From Granulicatella adiacens (GTDB lineage Bacteria > Bacillota > Bacilli > Lactobacillales > Aerococcaceae): a stretch of DNA of 27,780 nucleotides. The position numbers and the translations under genes were made by a program. The DNA lies in assembly GCA_018364485.1 (NCBI GenBank), contig JAGZLX010000018.1, positions 1-27,780 of the forward strand, given 5' to 3'. This document shows, piece by piece, positions 1-7,797 of the stretch (position 1 is the first letter of the stretch; each line of letters starts with the position of its first letter). The notes beneath the pieces were generated by a model. It was given only the letters and a program-made list of their open reading frames with translations, did not search any database and was not told the DNA's origin.

Positions 1-508
1 TATCTGGACCACATGGGCCTGCACCGATATCCCAGAAGTTATCTTCTACTGGAATGATATGATCTTCAGGAAGACCAACTTTATCCATCCATAATGATTT
101 TGTTTCTGGATCTTTTGGATAGTAAGTTACGTATAGACGATCTGGATCAAGACCTAACCATTTTTCGCTTGTTAGAAATTCCCATGCCCATGGAATCACT
201 TCTTCTTTGAAGTAGTCCCCGATAGAGAAGTTCCCCATCATTTCGAATAGTGTATGGTGACGCGCTGTGTGTCCTACATTTTCGATGTCGTTTGTACGAA
301 TACTCTTTTGAGCATTTGTAATACGTGGAACCTCAGGTGTTTCCGTTCCATCGAAATATTTTTTAAGAGTCGCAACCCCTGAGTTAATCCATAGTAATGT
401 TGGATCGTTTACAGGAATTAAGCTTGCACTTGGTTGAACCTTATGTCCTTTTTCTTGGAAGAAATCAAGGTACATTTGACGAATTTCGCTACTTGATAAT
501 TTTTTCAT
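1..508 (-). CDS. alaS: Alanyl-tRNA synthetase (5' part, runs off left edge)
   Basis: Catalyses ATP-dependent charging of tRNA-Ala in the cytoplasm. Only the N-terminal 169 codons are in the window. They contain class II AlaRS core segments: a start [13 protein letters not shown], then [20 protein letters not shown], then [14 protein letters not shown] at the left edge. Two in-frame ATGs lie 6 nt apart, at 514 and 508. The Shine-Dalgarno AAGGAG sits only about 1 nt before the first but about 7 nt before the second, so 508 is the better start. Expression should be controlled by the T-box leader immediately upstream, through the level of uncharged tRNA-Ala. The identification is secure from the motifs. 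Confidence 0.97.
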   Translation of the reverse strand, partial: MKKLSSSEIRQMYLDFFQEKGHKVQPSASLIPVNDPTLLWINSGVATLKKYFDGTETPEVPRITNAQKSIRTNDIENVGHTARHHTLFEMMGNFSIGDYFKEEVIPWAWEFLTSEKWLGLDPDRLYVTYYPKDPETKSLWMDKVGLPEDHIIPVEDNFWDIGAGPCGPD

Positions 509-532
509 CTTCATTCTCCTTCTTTTTGTAAA

Positions 533-740
533 TAAAAAAACTGCCCCATTGCTGCAAGGGCGTCCTACCGCGGTACCACCTTGCTTACAATGAAACAGCT
601 GTTCATTCATCTCTAATTCCGATAACGCTGGAAGGGCGTTTGTATTTCTACAAAGTTTTCAATCGGGAGCACGATTTTGATGGCTATTTTCACCAGACAA
701 GCCTCTCTAATAAGTAAAATCTCAATCCGATTGCTTACCT
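533..740 (-). promoter_or_regulatory. T-box riboswitch leader of alaS
   Basis: Senses uncharged tRNA and switches a terminator to an antiterminator. The conserved T-box sequence AAGGTGGTACCGCG is at 582-569. A Stem I base is visible as CAATCGG (733-727) pairing with CCGATTG (666-660). Just inside the 3' arm lies GCT (670-668), an alanine codon and the likely specifier, which agrees with the downstream gene. The leader ends in a GC-rich hairpin and T7 run before alaS. The specifier choice is inferred from position and not from a full fold. Confidence 0.93.
534..562 (-). terminator. T-box-regulated intrinsic terminator
   Basis: GCCCTTGC...GCAATGGGGC forms a stem with a bulge, followed on the minus strand by T7 (540-534). 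It overlaps the 3' side of the T-box sequence, as expected for mutually exclusive terminator and antiterminator folds. Confidence 0.85.
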
Positions 741-745
741 TTAGA

Positions 746-774
746 AGTATACGAAAAGCGCCTAGTTTTGTCAA
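746..774 (-). promoter_or_regulatory. Promoter of alaS/T-box transcript
   Basis: Perfect -35 TTGACA (774-769), a 17-bp spacer and -10 TATACT (751-746). The TGA stop codon of the upstream sensor kinase gene (773-771) lies inside the -35 hexamer. No terminator is visible between the kinase gene and this promoter. Confidence 0.9.
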
Positions 775-2465
775 CTATTCGCATGTCCTTCTTCTTTTAA
801 CGGAAGGTGTAAATACACTTTCGTATATGCATTAGGCTCAGATTCAATTTCCATCGAAAAAGCTTCTCCGAAAAAGAGCGTCAATCGTTCTTTGATATTC
901 TTAATACCAACTCCACCAAGTTCTTTTGTACTCGTTGTATTTTCTTTTATTCCTACCCCATTATCCGCAATACAAATATCTATAAAAGTATCTCTTTTAG
1001 ATACAGTAATCGTAATTTTTCCAGGGCGTTCTGACTCTTTAATTCCATGATAGATTGCATTTTCTACGAGTGGTTGCAGAACGATTTTTGGAAGCTTGAT
1101 ATCAGGAATATCATCAGGTTCGAAAATAGTATATTCCAATTTGTCTCCATATCGTTCCTTTTGAATAAACAGATATTGACGGACATGCTCGATTTCTTGG
1201 CGTAAGGTCACTATTTCTTCTCCAGCATTCAAGGAAAGTCTAAAGTAATTAGAGAGCGCCTTCGTAATGTCTACTACCTTTTTATGGTCTTGAAACTCTG
1301 CCATCCAAATAATGGTATCCAGCGTATTATACAAGAAGTGCGGATTAATTTGACTCGTTAACGCCTTTAATTCATAGATGCGGGTCAATGCTTCTTGCTC
1401 TTTTTCTTCCTTCATTAAAGTCTCGATTCTCTCGAGCATCTGATTAAAGGTACCTGCTAACGCTTGGAACTCTTGAGCTCCTTTTTGTTCTGCTCGAATA
1501 GTCGTGTCGCCTTCTTCTACTCGTCTCATCACTTGCCCTAGTTTTTTAACAGGTAGTAATTGATAACGAATCAATGTAAAAATACCCAACATACAAATAA
1601 GCAAGCTAAGCACTCCAACAACACTGACAATCCCAAGTAGTTTTACAGAGTCTTCTTTAAACCGACTAAATGAGCTAACACCTACTAAGATCCAATCGCT
1701 ATTTTCAATAGGGCTTTTATGAACAAAAAAATCATCAGACACCATTGAATCCATCGGACTATTTGATATCTCTTGTACCGACATTTGCTTATCAACTGAC
1801 TCGAAAGCCTCCGAATCCGGATGATAAATAAGTGTACCGTCCTTTTGAATGACAAAGGCATATCCATTTTCCCCTAGAGAAAGTTCTTTCACATATTTTT
1901 CTAGTTCGTGATAATCCACATCTAAGCGGATAACGCCAAGATTTTCTCCTGCGTTGCTTTTCACTTCCTGACTAATAGAAATCACGATTTGATTATTCTG
2001 ATTCTTGATAGACTGAATGATTGGGACATTCGAGTGTTCTAGAGCATCTTGATACCATTTTTGGGCCATCATATCCGCTGAAGTCACCATTTCCTCTTCC
2101 ATCCCGGTCGTAATTAATCTACCATCTTTTGTCACCAATCGTATCGATACGAAATCCGGATGACTCTTCAACATTGTCTCAAGCCATTCGTGGATTGCTG
2201 CTTCATTTTCAGCTGTTGTTTGACGGGCAAAGTCCTTAATCGCCTGAGACTGTGATAAAGATCTTGAAGTAGATTTTAGATTCGAAACGTACTGCTCGAT
2301 ATACTTGGAGCTGGTATCAATCTCATGAATGGTATGATCTTCTACTTCACGATGAAAAACTTCGCTACTCTTTATAAAATAGAAGCTTCCAATTAAAGCG
2401 ACCATGACAAAAAGCATGATACTTAAATAGGCAAATAATCTTGTTGCAAGTGACTGTTTTTTCAT
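771..2465 (-). CDS. YesM-type sensor histidine kinase
   Basis: Membrane sensor kinase of 564 aa, expected to autophosphorylate on His and pass phosphate to the response regulator encoded just upstream. In order: TM helix at about residues 13-31; an extracytoplasmic dCache-like sensing region to about 272; a second TM at about 275-298; a HAMP region; a His_kinase (PF06580-type) segment QINPHFLYNTLD with the phospho-accepting His near residue 373; and an HATPase with VENAIYHGI, ADNGVGI and GGVGIKNIKERL. The start overlaps the regulator's stop by 4 nt (ATGA), so the pair is co-translated. The linkage to ccdA/thioredoxin/msrAB resembles the pneumococcal SP_0659-SP_0662 region as I recall it. The ligand is unknown. 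Confidence 0.93.
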   Translation of the reverse strand: MKKQSLATRLFAYLSIMLFVMVALIGSFYFIKSSEVFHREVEDHTIHEIDTSSKYIEQYVSNLKSTSRSLSQSQAIKDFARQTTAENEAAIHEWLETMLKSHPDFVSIRLVTKDGRLITTGMEEEMVTSADMMAQKWYQDALEHSNVPIIQSIKNQNNQIVISISQEVKSNAGENLGVIRLDVDYHELEKYVKELSLGENGYAFVIQKDGTLIYHPDSEAFESVDKQMSVQEISNSPMDSMVSDDFFVHKSPIENSDWILVGVSSFSRFKEDSVKLLGIVSVVGVLSLLICMLGIFTLIRYQLLPVKKLGQVMRRVEEGDTTIRAEQKGAQEFQALAGTFNQMLERIETLMKEEKEQEALTRIYELKALTSQINPHFLYNTLDTIIWMAEFQDHKKVVDITKALSNYFRLSLNAGEEIVTLRQEIEHVRQYLFIQKERYGDKLEYTIFEPDDIPDIKLPKIVLQPLVENAIYHGIKESERPGKITITVSKRDTFIDICIADNGVGIKENTTSTKELGGVGIKNIKERLTLFFGEAFSMEIESEPNAYTKVYLHLPLKEEGHANS

Positions 2466-3208
2466 ATTTTTGCACCACTTCTAAAACTTTTAGGGGAAAC
2501 GCCGACAATCGACTTGAATCGATAAGAGAAATAGTTCATATCTTCTATTCCAACGGCTAAAGCCACCTCATAAATCTTCATGTCGGTTGATAATAAGAGA
2601 CGCTTTGCTCTTTGAATCCGTTGCTGAGTCACATACTCTTGAAAGGACATTCCAAGTTCTTTTTTGATTAAAAGGCTAAGGTAGTTTGTACTGAATCCTA
2701 ATTGCTTTGCAAGTTCACCTAGCGCTAAATTCGGATTAGATAATTGTTCTAAAATCAGCTTCTCGAAATGCTGAGTTCCCGAAGAGGCGTCCTCATCACT
2801 TGCTAATGCCAATAGTTCTCGTTGGCGCTTTTCTTCGTTTAGTTTGGCAACCACTTTCACCAATAAAGCTTCGATTTCTGATTTCGTTACTGGCTTTAAA
2901 ATATAATCTTCTACTCCAATTTTCACTGCAGATAATAAATAATCTACATAATCATACCCCGTTAAGAAGATAATTCTCATTTGCGGATATTCTGTTCTCA
3001 CCAACTGTGCAAGAGTAATGCCATCCATTTTCGGCATATTAATATCTGTTAGTAAAATATCCGGCGCTTCTTCTCGTATTTTTTCCAGTGCTTGCTCCCC
3101 ATTTTCTACTTCCTGAACCGTTGAAATTCCCAGCGATTCAAAATCAATTAAGGATGCAATCCCTCTACGAATAATTGGTTCATCTTCAACTATTAAGATT
3201 GAATACAT
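2462..3208 (-). CDS. YesN-type response regulator (REC + AraC HTH)
   Basis: DNA-binding partner of the adjacent YesM-type kinase, 248 aa. The REC domain (1-120) has the acidic pocket VEDEP (E8, D9), the phospho-acceptor D55 in LLTDINMPKMDG, and the conserved K in YILKPV. A linker is followed by an AraC-type double helix-turn-helix (about 150-245), ending FKSIVGVSPKSFRSG. A strong SD, AAAGGAGGGG, precedes the ATG at 3208. Transcription likely starts only about 15-20 nt upstream from the TATAAT at 3234-3229. Targets cannot be read from the sequence. The kinase gene itself or the adjacent redox operon are natural guesses. Confidence 0.94.
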   Translation of the reverse strand: MYSILIVEDEPIIRRGIASLIDFESLGISTVQEVENGEQALEKIREEAPDILLTDINMPKMDGITLAQLVRTEYPQMRIIFLTGYDYVDYLLSAVKIGVEDYILKPVTKSEIEALLVKVVAKLNEEKRQRELLALASDEDASSGTQHFEKLILEQLSNPNLALGELAKQLGFSTNYLSLLIKKELGMSFQEYVTQQRIQRAKRLLLSTDMKIYEVALAVGIEDMNYFSYRFKSIVGVSPKSFRSGAKI

Positions 3209-3228
3209 CTTATTCCCCTCCTTTCTCT

Positions 3229-3257
3229 ATTATACTTCTATTCATAACGGTTTTAAA
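3229..3257 (-). promoter_or_regulatory. Promoter of the regulator/kinase operon
   Basis: Perfect -10 TATAAT (3234-3229) with a poor -35, TTTAAA, 17 bp upstream. The weak -35 fits a promoter that needs an activator, possibly the regulator itself. Confidence 0.6.
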
Positions 3258-3270
3258 TCTATTTTTACTC

Positions 3271-3312
3271 AAAAAAGTGCTTCTCTAAAGGAGATTAACT
3301 TAGAGAAGCACT
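3271..3312 (-). terminator. Terminator after msrAB
   Basis: Perfect 13-bp inverted repeat (arms 3276-3288 and 3300-3312, 11-nt loop), followed on the minus strand by T6. It separates the redox operon from the two-component operon. Confidence 0.93.
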
Positions 3313-3318
3313 GAGTGG

Positions 3319-4434
3319 TTATTTGACGAAATCGACTAAATAACCATATCCCTTTGCTTCCATCTCATTGAGTGGGATGAATTTGATGGAAGCACTATTG
3401 ATACAAAAACGAAGTCCACCTTTTTCTTTTGGACCATCTTCAAAAACATGTCCAAGGTGTGAATCGGCTACCCTACTTCGAACTTCAACACGTTTCATAT
3501 TGAAACTATTATCCTCATGATAGGTCACAACTTCTGAAGAAATTGGTTTTGAAAAACTTGGCCATCCGCAGCCAGAATCGAATTTATCTTTGGAAGAAAA
3601 GAGTGGTTCTCCGGTAACTACATCTACATAGATTCCTTGTTCATGATTGTCCCAGTATTCATTTGAGAATGCTCTTTCCGTTTTATTTTCACGAGTAACT
3701 GCATATTGTTCCTTCGTGAGTGTTGCTTTTAGAGTCTCTTCATCAGGTAGTGGATAAAGACTGGCATCAATGACAGGGTCACTCGCCTTTTTAACGTCAA
3801 TGTGGCAATAGCCATTTGGATTCTTCTTCAAGTAATCTTGATGATAATCCTCTGCGATAACGAAATTTTTTAAAGGTTCCGTTTCAACAGCTAATTTCTT
3901 ACCAAAGGATTCTTCTTTTTCCTTCATGACTTGTTGGATAATGGCGCTATCTGCCTCATCAACATAGTAAATACCCGTGCGATATTGTCTTCCTGTATCA
4001 TTTCCTTGTTTATTCACAGAAAATGGATCAATGACTCTAAAGTAATACAACAATAACTCGCGTAGGGAAATCTTATCAGCATCATAAGTAACATGAATCG
4101 TTTCCGCATGGTCTGTATCATGAATGAGCTTATAATTGGTCGTTTCAACCTTTCCATTTGCGTATCCACTCACAACATCAATAACACCATTAATTCTGGA
4201 AAAGTATTCTTCTAATCCCCAAAAACATCCACCAGCTAAATATATTTCTTTCATATGTTCACCTTCCTTTTTCATTTCACCAGTAGTGCTATCTGCTTCA
4301 ATTAGTTTGGTCACCTTATTTGAGATTTCATCAGCCTTTGAATCCTTTGCAAAGGTACTTCCTTTGGCAAAATAAGCCAATCCTAAAAGAATGATGACAA
4401 CGGCAAAGAGTGTAACCACTAATTTTTTATCCAT
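3319..4434 (-). CDS. msrAB: Membrane-anchored MsrA-MsrB fusion, peptide methionine sulfoxide reductase
   Basis: Reduces both S- and R-methionine sulfoxide in exported proteins. The 371-aa product has an N-terminal anchor helix (about residues 5-24). The MsrA domain (about 62-215) has catalytic Cys70 in [12 protein letters not shown] and a C-terminal GYCHIDV resolving-type Cys. The MsrB domain (about 230-367) has Cys289 in SGCGWPSF and the catalytic Cys344 in LRFCINSAS. The N-terminal helix places the enzyme outside the membrane. It is the last gene of a ccdA/thioredoxin/msrAB operon, starting 16 nt after the lipoprotein gene with SD AAAGGAGG. Family knowledge: pneumococcal MsrAB2 is reduced by the Etrx lipoproteins and CcdA. 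The same electron path is inferred here. Confidence 0.96.
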   Translation of the reverse strand: MDKKLVVTLFAVVIILLGLAYFAKGSTFAKDSKADEISNKVTKLIEADSTTGEMKKEGEHMKEIYLAGGCFWGLEEYFSRINGVIDVVSGYANGKVETTNYKLIHDTDHAETIHVTYDADKISLRELLLYYFRVIDPFSVNKQGNDTGRQYRTGIYYVDEADSAIIQQVMKEKEESFGKKLAVETEPLKNFVIAEDYHQDYLKKNPNGYCHIDVKKASDPVIDASLYPLPDEETLKATLTKEQYAVTRENKTERAFSNEYWDNHEQGIYVDVVTGEPLFSSKDKFDSGCGWPSFSKPISSEVVTYHEDNSFNMKRVEVRSRVADSHLGHVFEDGPKEKGGLRFCINSASIKFIPLNEMEAKGYGYLVDFVK

Positions 4435-4450
4435 AGGAAATCCTCCTTTC

Positions 4451-5092
4451 TTATAGGCTTTCTAACGTTTTTACGATATCGTCATTAGAAACGTGTCCTG
4501 GTTGAACTCTGACAACTTTTCCATTGGCATCGATAAATGCTGAGGTTGGATATCCCACGACTCCAAGTTTCTTCAAGAATTGACCGTCTTTATCTACGAG
4601 TACTGGTAATGAATGGTAGTCTACCCCCATAAACCATTCTTTGAAGTCCTCTAATGATTTTTCGCGGTTCACACCAGGTGCAATGACTGTAAGGACCACT
4701 GAATCTTTTGGTGGCATTTCAGAAAGTTGTGTGATGTCCGCTAGCCCAGATAGACAAATTGGGCACCATGAAGCCCAAAACTTCAAATAAATTTTTTTGC
4801 CTTTATAGTCTGCTAGTGAAACTTGTTTCCCATCTAATGTTGTAAAGGTAGACTGTGTCATATCATCCATTTCCCCCATCTGTTTGTCCATCTTCTCATC
4901 TTTTGAACTCATGTTATCCATCTTCTCATCTTTGGAATTCATGTTATCCATTTTATCCATTTTTTCACCACTCATCGAACTCATCATTTCAGTGGTTTCT
5001 TTCATGTCTTTTGTATCCATGCCCATTTGTGAATTTTGACAAGCGCCTAAAAGCAATGTACTAAATAATGCAATCATCAATTTTGTTTTCAT
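4451..5092 (-). CDS. Extracellular thioredoxin-like lipoprotein (Etrx-type) with Met-rich linker
   Basis: Lipid-anchored thiol-disulfide protein. The N-terminal signal ends in lipobox LLGAC. A linker of about 60 residues is rich in Met, Asp and Lys, with near-repeats of KMDNM-SKDE and about 15 methionines. A TlpA/thioredoxin fold follows with active site ASWCPIC. The open frame reaches an ATG at 5098, but SD AGGAGG is about 1 nt from that ATG and 7 nt from the one at 5092, so 5092 is preferred. It sits between ccdA (12-18 nt upstream) and msrAB, so its likely job is carrying electrons from CcdA to MsrAB. The Met-rich linker is unlike a plain spacer and could itself be oxidised or bind metal. 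Confidence 0.92.
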   Translation of the reverse strand: MKTKLMIALFSTLLLGACQNSQMGMDTKDMKETTEMMSSMSGEKMDKMDNMNSKDEKMDNMSSKDEKMDKQMGEMDDMTQSTFTTLDGKQVSLADYKGKKIYLKFWASWCPICLSGLADITQLSEMPPKDSVVLTVIAPGVNREKSLEDFKEWFMGVDYHSLPVLVDKDGQFLKKLGVVGYPTSAFIDANGKVVRVQPGHVSNDDIVKTLESL

Positions 5093-5110
5093 CTTCATTC
5101 CTCCTAATAT

Positions 5111-5803
5111 TTAATGGAAAACTTGTGACAGTTGAGAAAAGATAATCGATGCTCCCATAATAACAATCACAAGTCCTCCGATTTTTTTAAGTAATAATAA
5201 TCGTTTCTTAGCAAGATTAAACCATTTAAACGCTACGGTTGAAGCAGCAGATAAGATTAAAAACGGAATAGCCAAGCCTAATATATATAAGCAAAGTAAG
5301 AAAATACCATAAGTGCTACTCGCTTGTTGCGTGGAGATAAGCGTTAGGACCGCGCTTAGTACTGGTCCCACACAAGGTGTCCATCCGAAGCTGAAGCTGA
5401 GTCCTAATAAGTAACTACTCCAAAGCGATTTTTTATCTTTGATTTCAAACTGAACTGTTTTTTGTTTTTGTAAAAATAGTAAATGGAACAGTTCCATTTG
5501 GTGTAAGCCCAATAACACAATTACGACTCCCAGTGTGATATTAAACCAAGGATTGTAAATCAGGCTTCCTAATGCAGTTGCCGCAAATCCTAAGAAGAAA
5601 AAGACTGTTGAAATGCCAGCGATAAAGATGACCGTTCGAATCATTGGCTTCCAATAGATCTCTAATTTTCCAATCTTCAGGTGAGGCCCTTCTTGTTCAC
5701 TCATTAAAACACCAAAATAGACTGGAAAAAGCGGTAGCACGCACGGAGAAAAAAACGAGAATAAGCCCGCTAAAAATACGCTTCCCCATAATACAAAATC
5801 CAT
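5111..5803 (-). CDS. ccdA: CcdA-type thiol-disulfide transmembrane reductase
   Basis: Polytopic membrane protein of 230 aa with about six hydrophobic helices (DsbD beta/CcdA family). It moves reducing equivalents from cytoplasmic thioredoxin to outside partners. The two expected cysteines are in FFSPCVLPLFPVYFG near the N-terminus and GWTPCVGPVLSAVL in the middle. The short length is usual for CcdA, which lacks the periplasmic domains of DsbD. SD AAGGAGGG precedes the ATG at 5803. It is first in the operon with the thioredoxin lipoprotein and msrAB, which points to methionine sulfoxide repair and not to cytochrome c maturation; no cytochrome genes are nearby. Confidence 0.94.
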   Translation of the reverse strand: MDFVLWGSVFLAGLFSFFSPCVLPLFPVYFGVLMSEQEGPHLKIGKLEIYWKPMIRTVIFIAGISTVFFFLGFAATALGSLIYNPWFNITLGVVIVLLGLHQMELFHLLFLQKQKTVQFEIKDKKSLWSSYLLGLSFSFGWTPCVGPVLSAVLTLISTQQASSTYGIFLLCLYILGLAIPFLILSAASTVAFKWFNLAKKRLLLLKKIGGLVIVIMGASIIFSQLSQVFH

Positions 5804-5829
5804 AAAATCCCTCCTTCATTTGTATCTTT

Positions 5830-5858
5830 AGTATACTTCTGGAAGAATCGTAAAAACA
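5830..5858 (-). promoter_or_regulatory. Candidate promoter of ccdA-msrAB operon
   Basis: A clear -10 TATACT (5835-5830) upstream of ccdA with only a poor -35 (TGTTTT at 17 bp). This could be a weak or regulated promoter. Confidence 0.5.
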
Positions 5859-5910
5859 TAGATTTTCCACACATAAAACTTGATTATGATACGATGATTC
5901 AAGAGAAAAC

Positions 5911-5944
5911 AAAAAAGCCACGTGGGTTTTCACCCACGTGGCTT
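5911..5944 (-). terminator. Terminator of ezrA
   Basis: Perfect 13-bp stem (arms 5915-5927 and 5932-5944; core AGCCACGTGGGT) with a 4-nt loop, followed on the minus strand by T6. A textbook intrinsic terminator. Confidence 0.95.
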
Positions 5945-5957
5945 AATCATTTATCTA

Positions 5958-7679
5958 TTAGAAGAATAAGCTATTATTCTTTTCTGATTGATAGTTTTGA
6001 CGGACACGGTTACCAGCACCTGGTTCCACTTGTTCTAACGCTGACTCAATAATTTGTAATGATTCATCGTATTTGAATGTGTGGTTGAATAGGTCAAGCG
6101 CACGACCAATCGCTGTTTCGATTTCAGGATGTGATAAACGGTAACGGTTCGCGTGTTGAATCATGTACTCTGTTAATTGTGCATTATCAACAATTTGTTC
6201 TGTGAAGATATCTAATTTTTCAACATCTTCTTCAATTACGTTGTTCGCCGCGTTAATTTCGTTCATATCTAGTTTCACACGATCCATCTTTTGCCATAAT
6301 TGCTCAATACGGTTACTTGTTGCAAAGAACAATTCTAAGTACTCTTTTGGAAGACCTGGTAAGTGGTACTTCTCAATCGTACGTTTCATATTACGTAAGT
6401 CTAATTCGAAGACATCTAATCCGTCGCGAATCGCTTTTTCTTGGCTACGTAAATCAGATAATGTGTTGACTAAATCAGTTTGATCTTCATCAATGCTGTT
6501 TAATTTTTCAAGAACGAGTTCGTAATGTTCTTTCACTACTGAATAAGGCACTTGATGATTTTCCATCGCTTTGCTGTAGTATTGAACGGCTTCTTGTTCT
6601 TTTTCTAATTGCTCAGCAAATTCTTGTACACGAACGAATTCGTTATTTGACAAGATATAGTTTTGAGAAACACGGTCAACTTCGATATTCACATAACGGT
6701 TGCTTTGTAATACTTGGTTCAAGCGTTTTTCAACTTGAGCTTTGTTACGGTATACAAATTCACGTGCTTCGATTTCAGCTTCCATCACATCGTAAAGTTG
6801 GTCGATTTCACGAGCCACTTTATCTAATTGTTGACGAGCTTCTTCTAATTCTGTAGCAGCGATATGTCCACGTGCCACTTCAATTGTCTTTTCAATCTTT
6901 TCAATTTCTTCAGGAATTGAAATTTTAGAGAATTGATAATGCTCTTCGACCATACGAGCATATCCTTGTTTCAAGTCTTCTACTTGTTCATTGTACTCTG
7001 TTTCGATTTCTTTTAAGAATTGAGGAACTTGTTCAACGATTGACTCAAATTCTTTCATTTCGTTTTCGATACGTCCAAGTACTTCTTTAGCTTCTAAGTG
7101 GTCGCCTTCGTTTGTTAATGTATTAAATTTCGCGAAGTCTAATTCTAAATAAGCTAAACGTTTTTCTAACGTTTCTAGTGCTTCGCCGAATGAGAAACTA
7201 TGTGCTAATAAGTCTTTGCGCATTGAAGCATAGCGTTCTTGTAATAAGTCTAGCTGTGCGCGGTTTTGTTTTTCACTATCCAATAATTTTTGTAATGCTG
7301 AGTAAATTTTATCCACTTCAGCTTTTGTTTCTTCAATCAAGTTTTCAGCTTGTTGTGTCACTTGATTTCCTTTGATGAAGTTTAATTTTTGGATATATTG
7401 TTCTGCACTTACTAATGCAGCTTCGATTTCAGGGAATCGGAATCGTGTGATTGTTTGCCATGTTGCTTGCCATGTTTCGTACGTTCTCTTTGTTTGCCCT
7501 GTTAAATTCAAGTTTTTCAAAGTATAGAACGTGTCCGCAATCGGCACTGCCATTAACTTATCCTTTTTCTCTGATAATTCTTCAATTACTTTAGTTTGTT
7601 TCTTTGTCATGAATATTGCTGTTGCATAACCTGCGGCACCAAGTACCACAATTAGCAATAGAAAGATTACAAATCCCAT
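5958..7679 (-). CDS. ezrA: Septation ring formation regulator EzrA
   Basis: Membrane-anchored regulator of FtsZ ring assembly and cell-wall synthesis at the septum. The 573-aa product has one N-terminal TM helix (GFVIFLLLIVVLGAAGYATA) followed by a long, entirely helical, Glu/Lys/Gln-rich cytoplasmic region, as expected for the spectrin-like repeats of EzrA. The frame is open to 7769, but the EzrA N-terminus MGFVIF and an SD (TTTGGAGGC, about 6 nt upstream) fix the start at 7679. The upstream 30 codons also overlap the promoter and are not coding. It is monocistronic, with a terminator at 5911-5944. It marks the left boundary of the ABC-exporter island. Confidence 0.95.
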   Translation of the reverse strand: MGFVIFLLLIVVLGAAGYATAIFMTKKQTKVIEELSEKKDKLMAVPIADTFYTLKNLNLTGQTKRTYETWQATWQTITRFRFPEIEAALVSAEQYIQKLNFIKGNQVTQQAENLIEETKAEVDKIYSALQKLLDSEKQNRAQLDLLQERYASMRKDLLAHSFSFGEALETLEKRLAYLELDFAKFNTLTNEGDHLEAKEVLGRIENEMKEFESIVEQVPQFLKEIETEYNEQVEDLKQGYARMVEEHYQFSKISIPEEIEKIEKTIEVARGHIAATELEEARQQLDKVAREIDQLYDVMEAEIEAREFVYRNKAQVEKRLNQVLQSNRYVNIEVDRVSQNYILSNNEFVRVQEFAEQLEKEQEAVQYYSKAMENHQVPYSVVKEHYELVLEKLNSIDEDQTDLVNTLSDLRSQEKAIRDGLDVFELDLRNMKRTIEKYHLPGLPKEYLELFFATSNRIEQLWQKMDRVKLDMNEINAANNVIEEDVEKLDIFTEQIVDNAQLTEYMIQHANRYRLSHPEIETAIGRALDLFNHTFKYDESLQIIESALEQVEPGAGNRVRQNYQSEKNNSLFF

Positions 7680-7730
7680 GCTATAGCCTCCAAATATATA
7701 TTTACAGTTTTCACACATAATATCATTAGT

Positions 7731-7760
7731 AGTATAGCATGTTTTATAGCGATTTACCAA
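7731..7760 (-). promoter_or_regulatory. Candidate promoter of ezrA
   Basis: -10 TATACT (7736-7731) and -35 TTGGTA (7760-7755) with an 18-bp spacer, about 50 nt upstream of the chosen ezrA start. Confidence 0.6.
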
Positions 7761-7797
7761 AAACTTCAAGGTTGCAAAGAGATTTTTTTATAAATGA

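Noticed and set aside
5697..5933. 78-aa minus-strand frame upstream of ccdA
   Set aside because: It spans the ezrA terminator and the ccdA promoter and overlaps ccdA in another frame; no SD.
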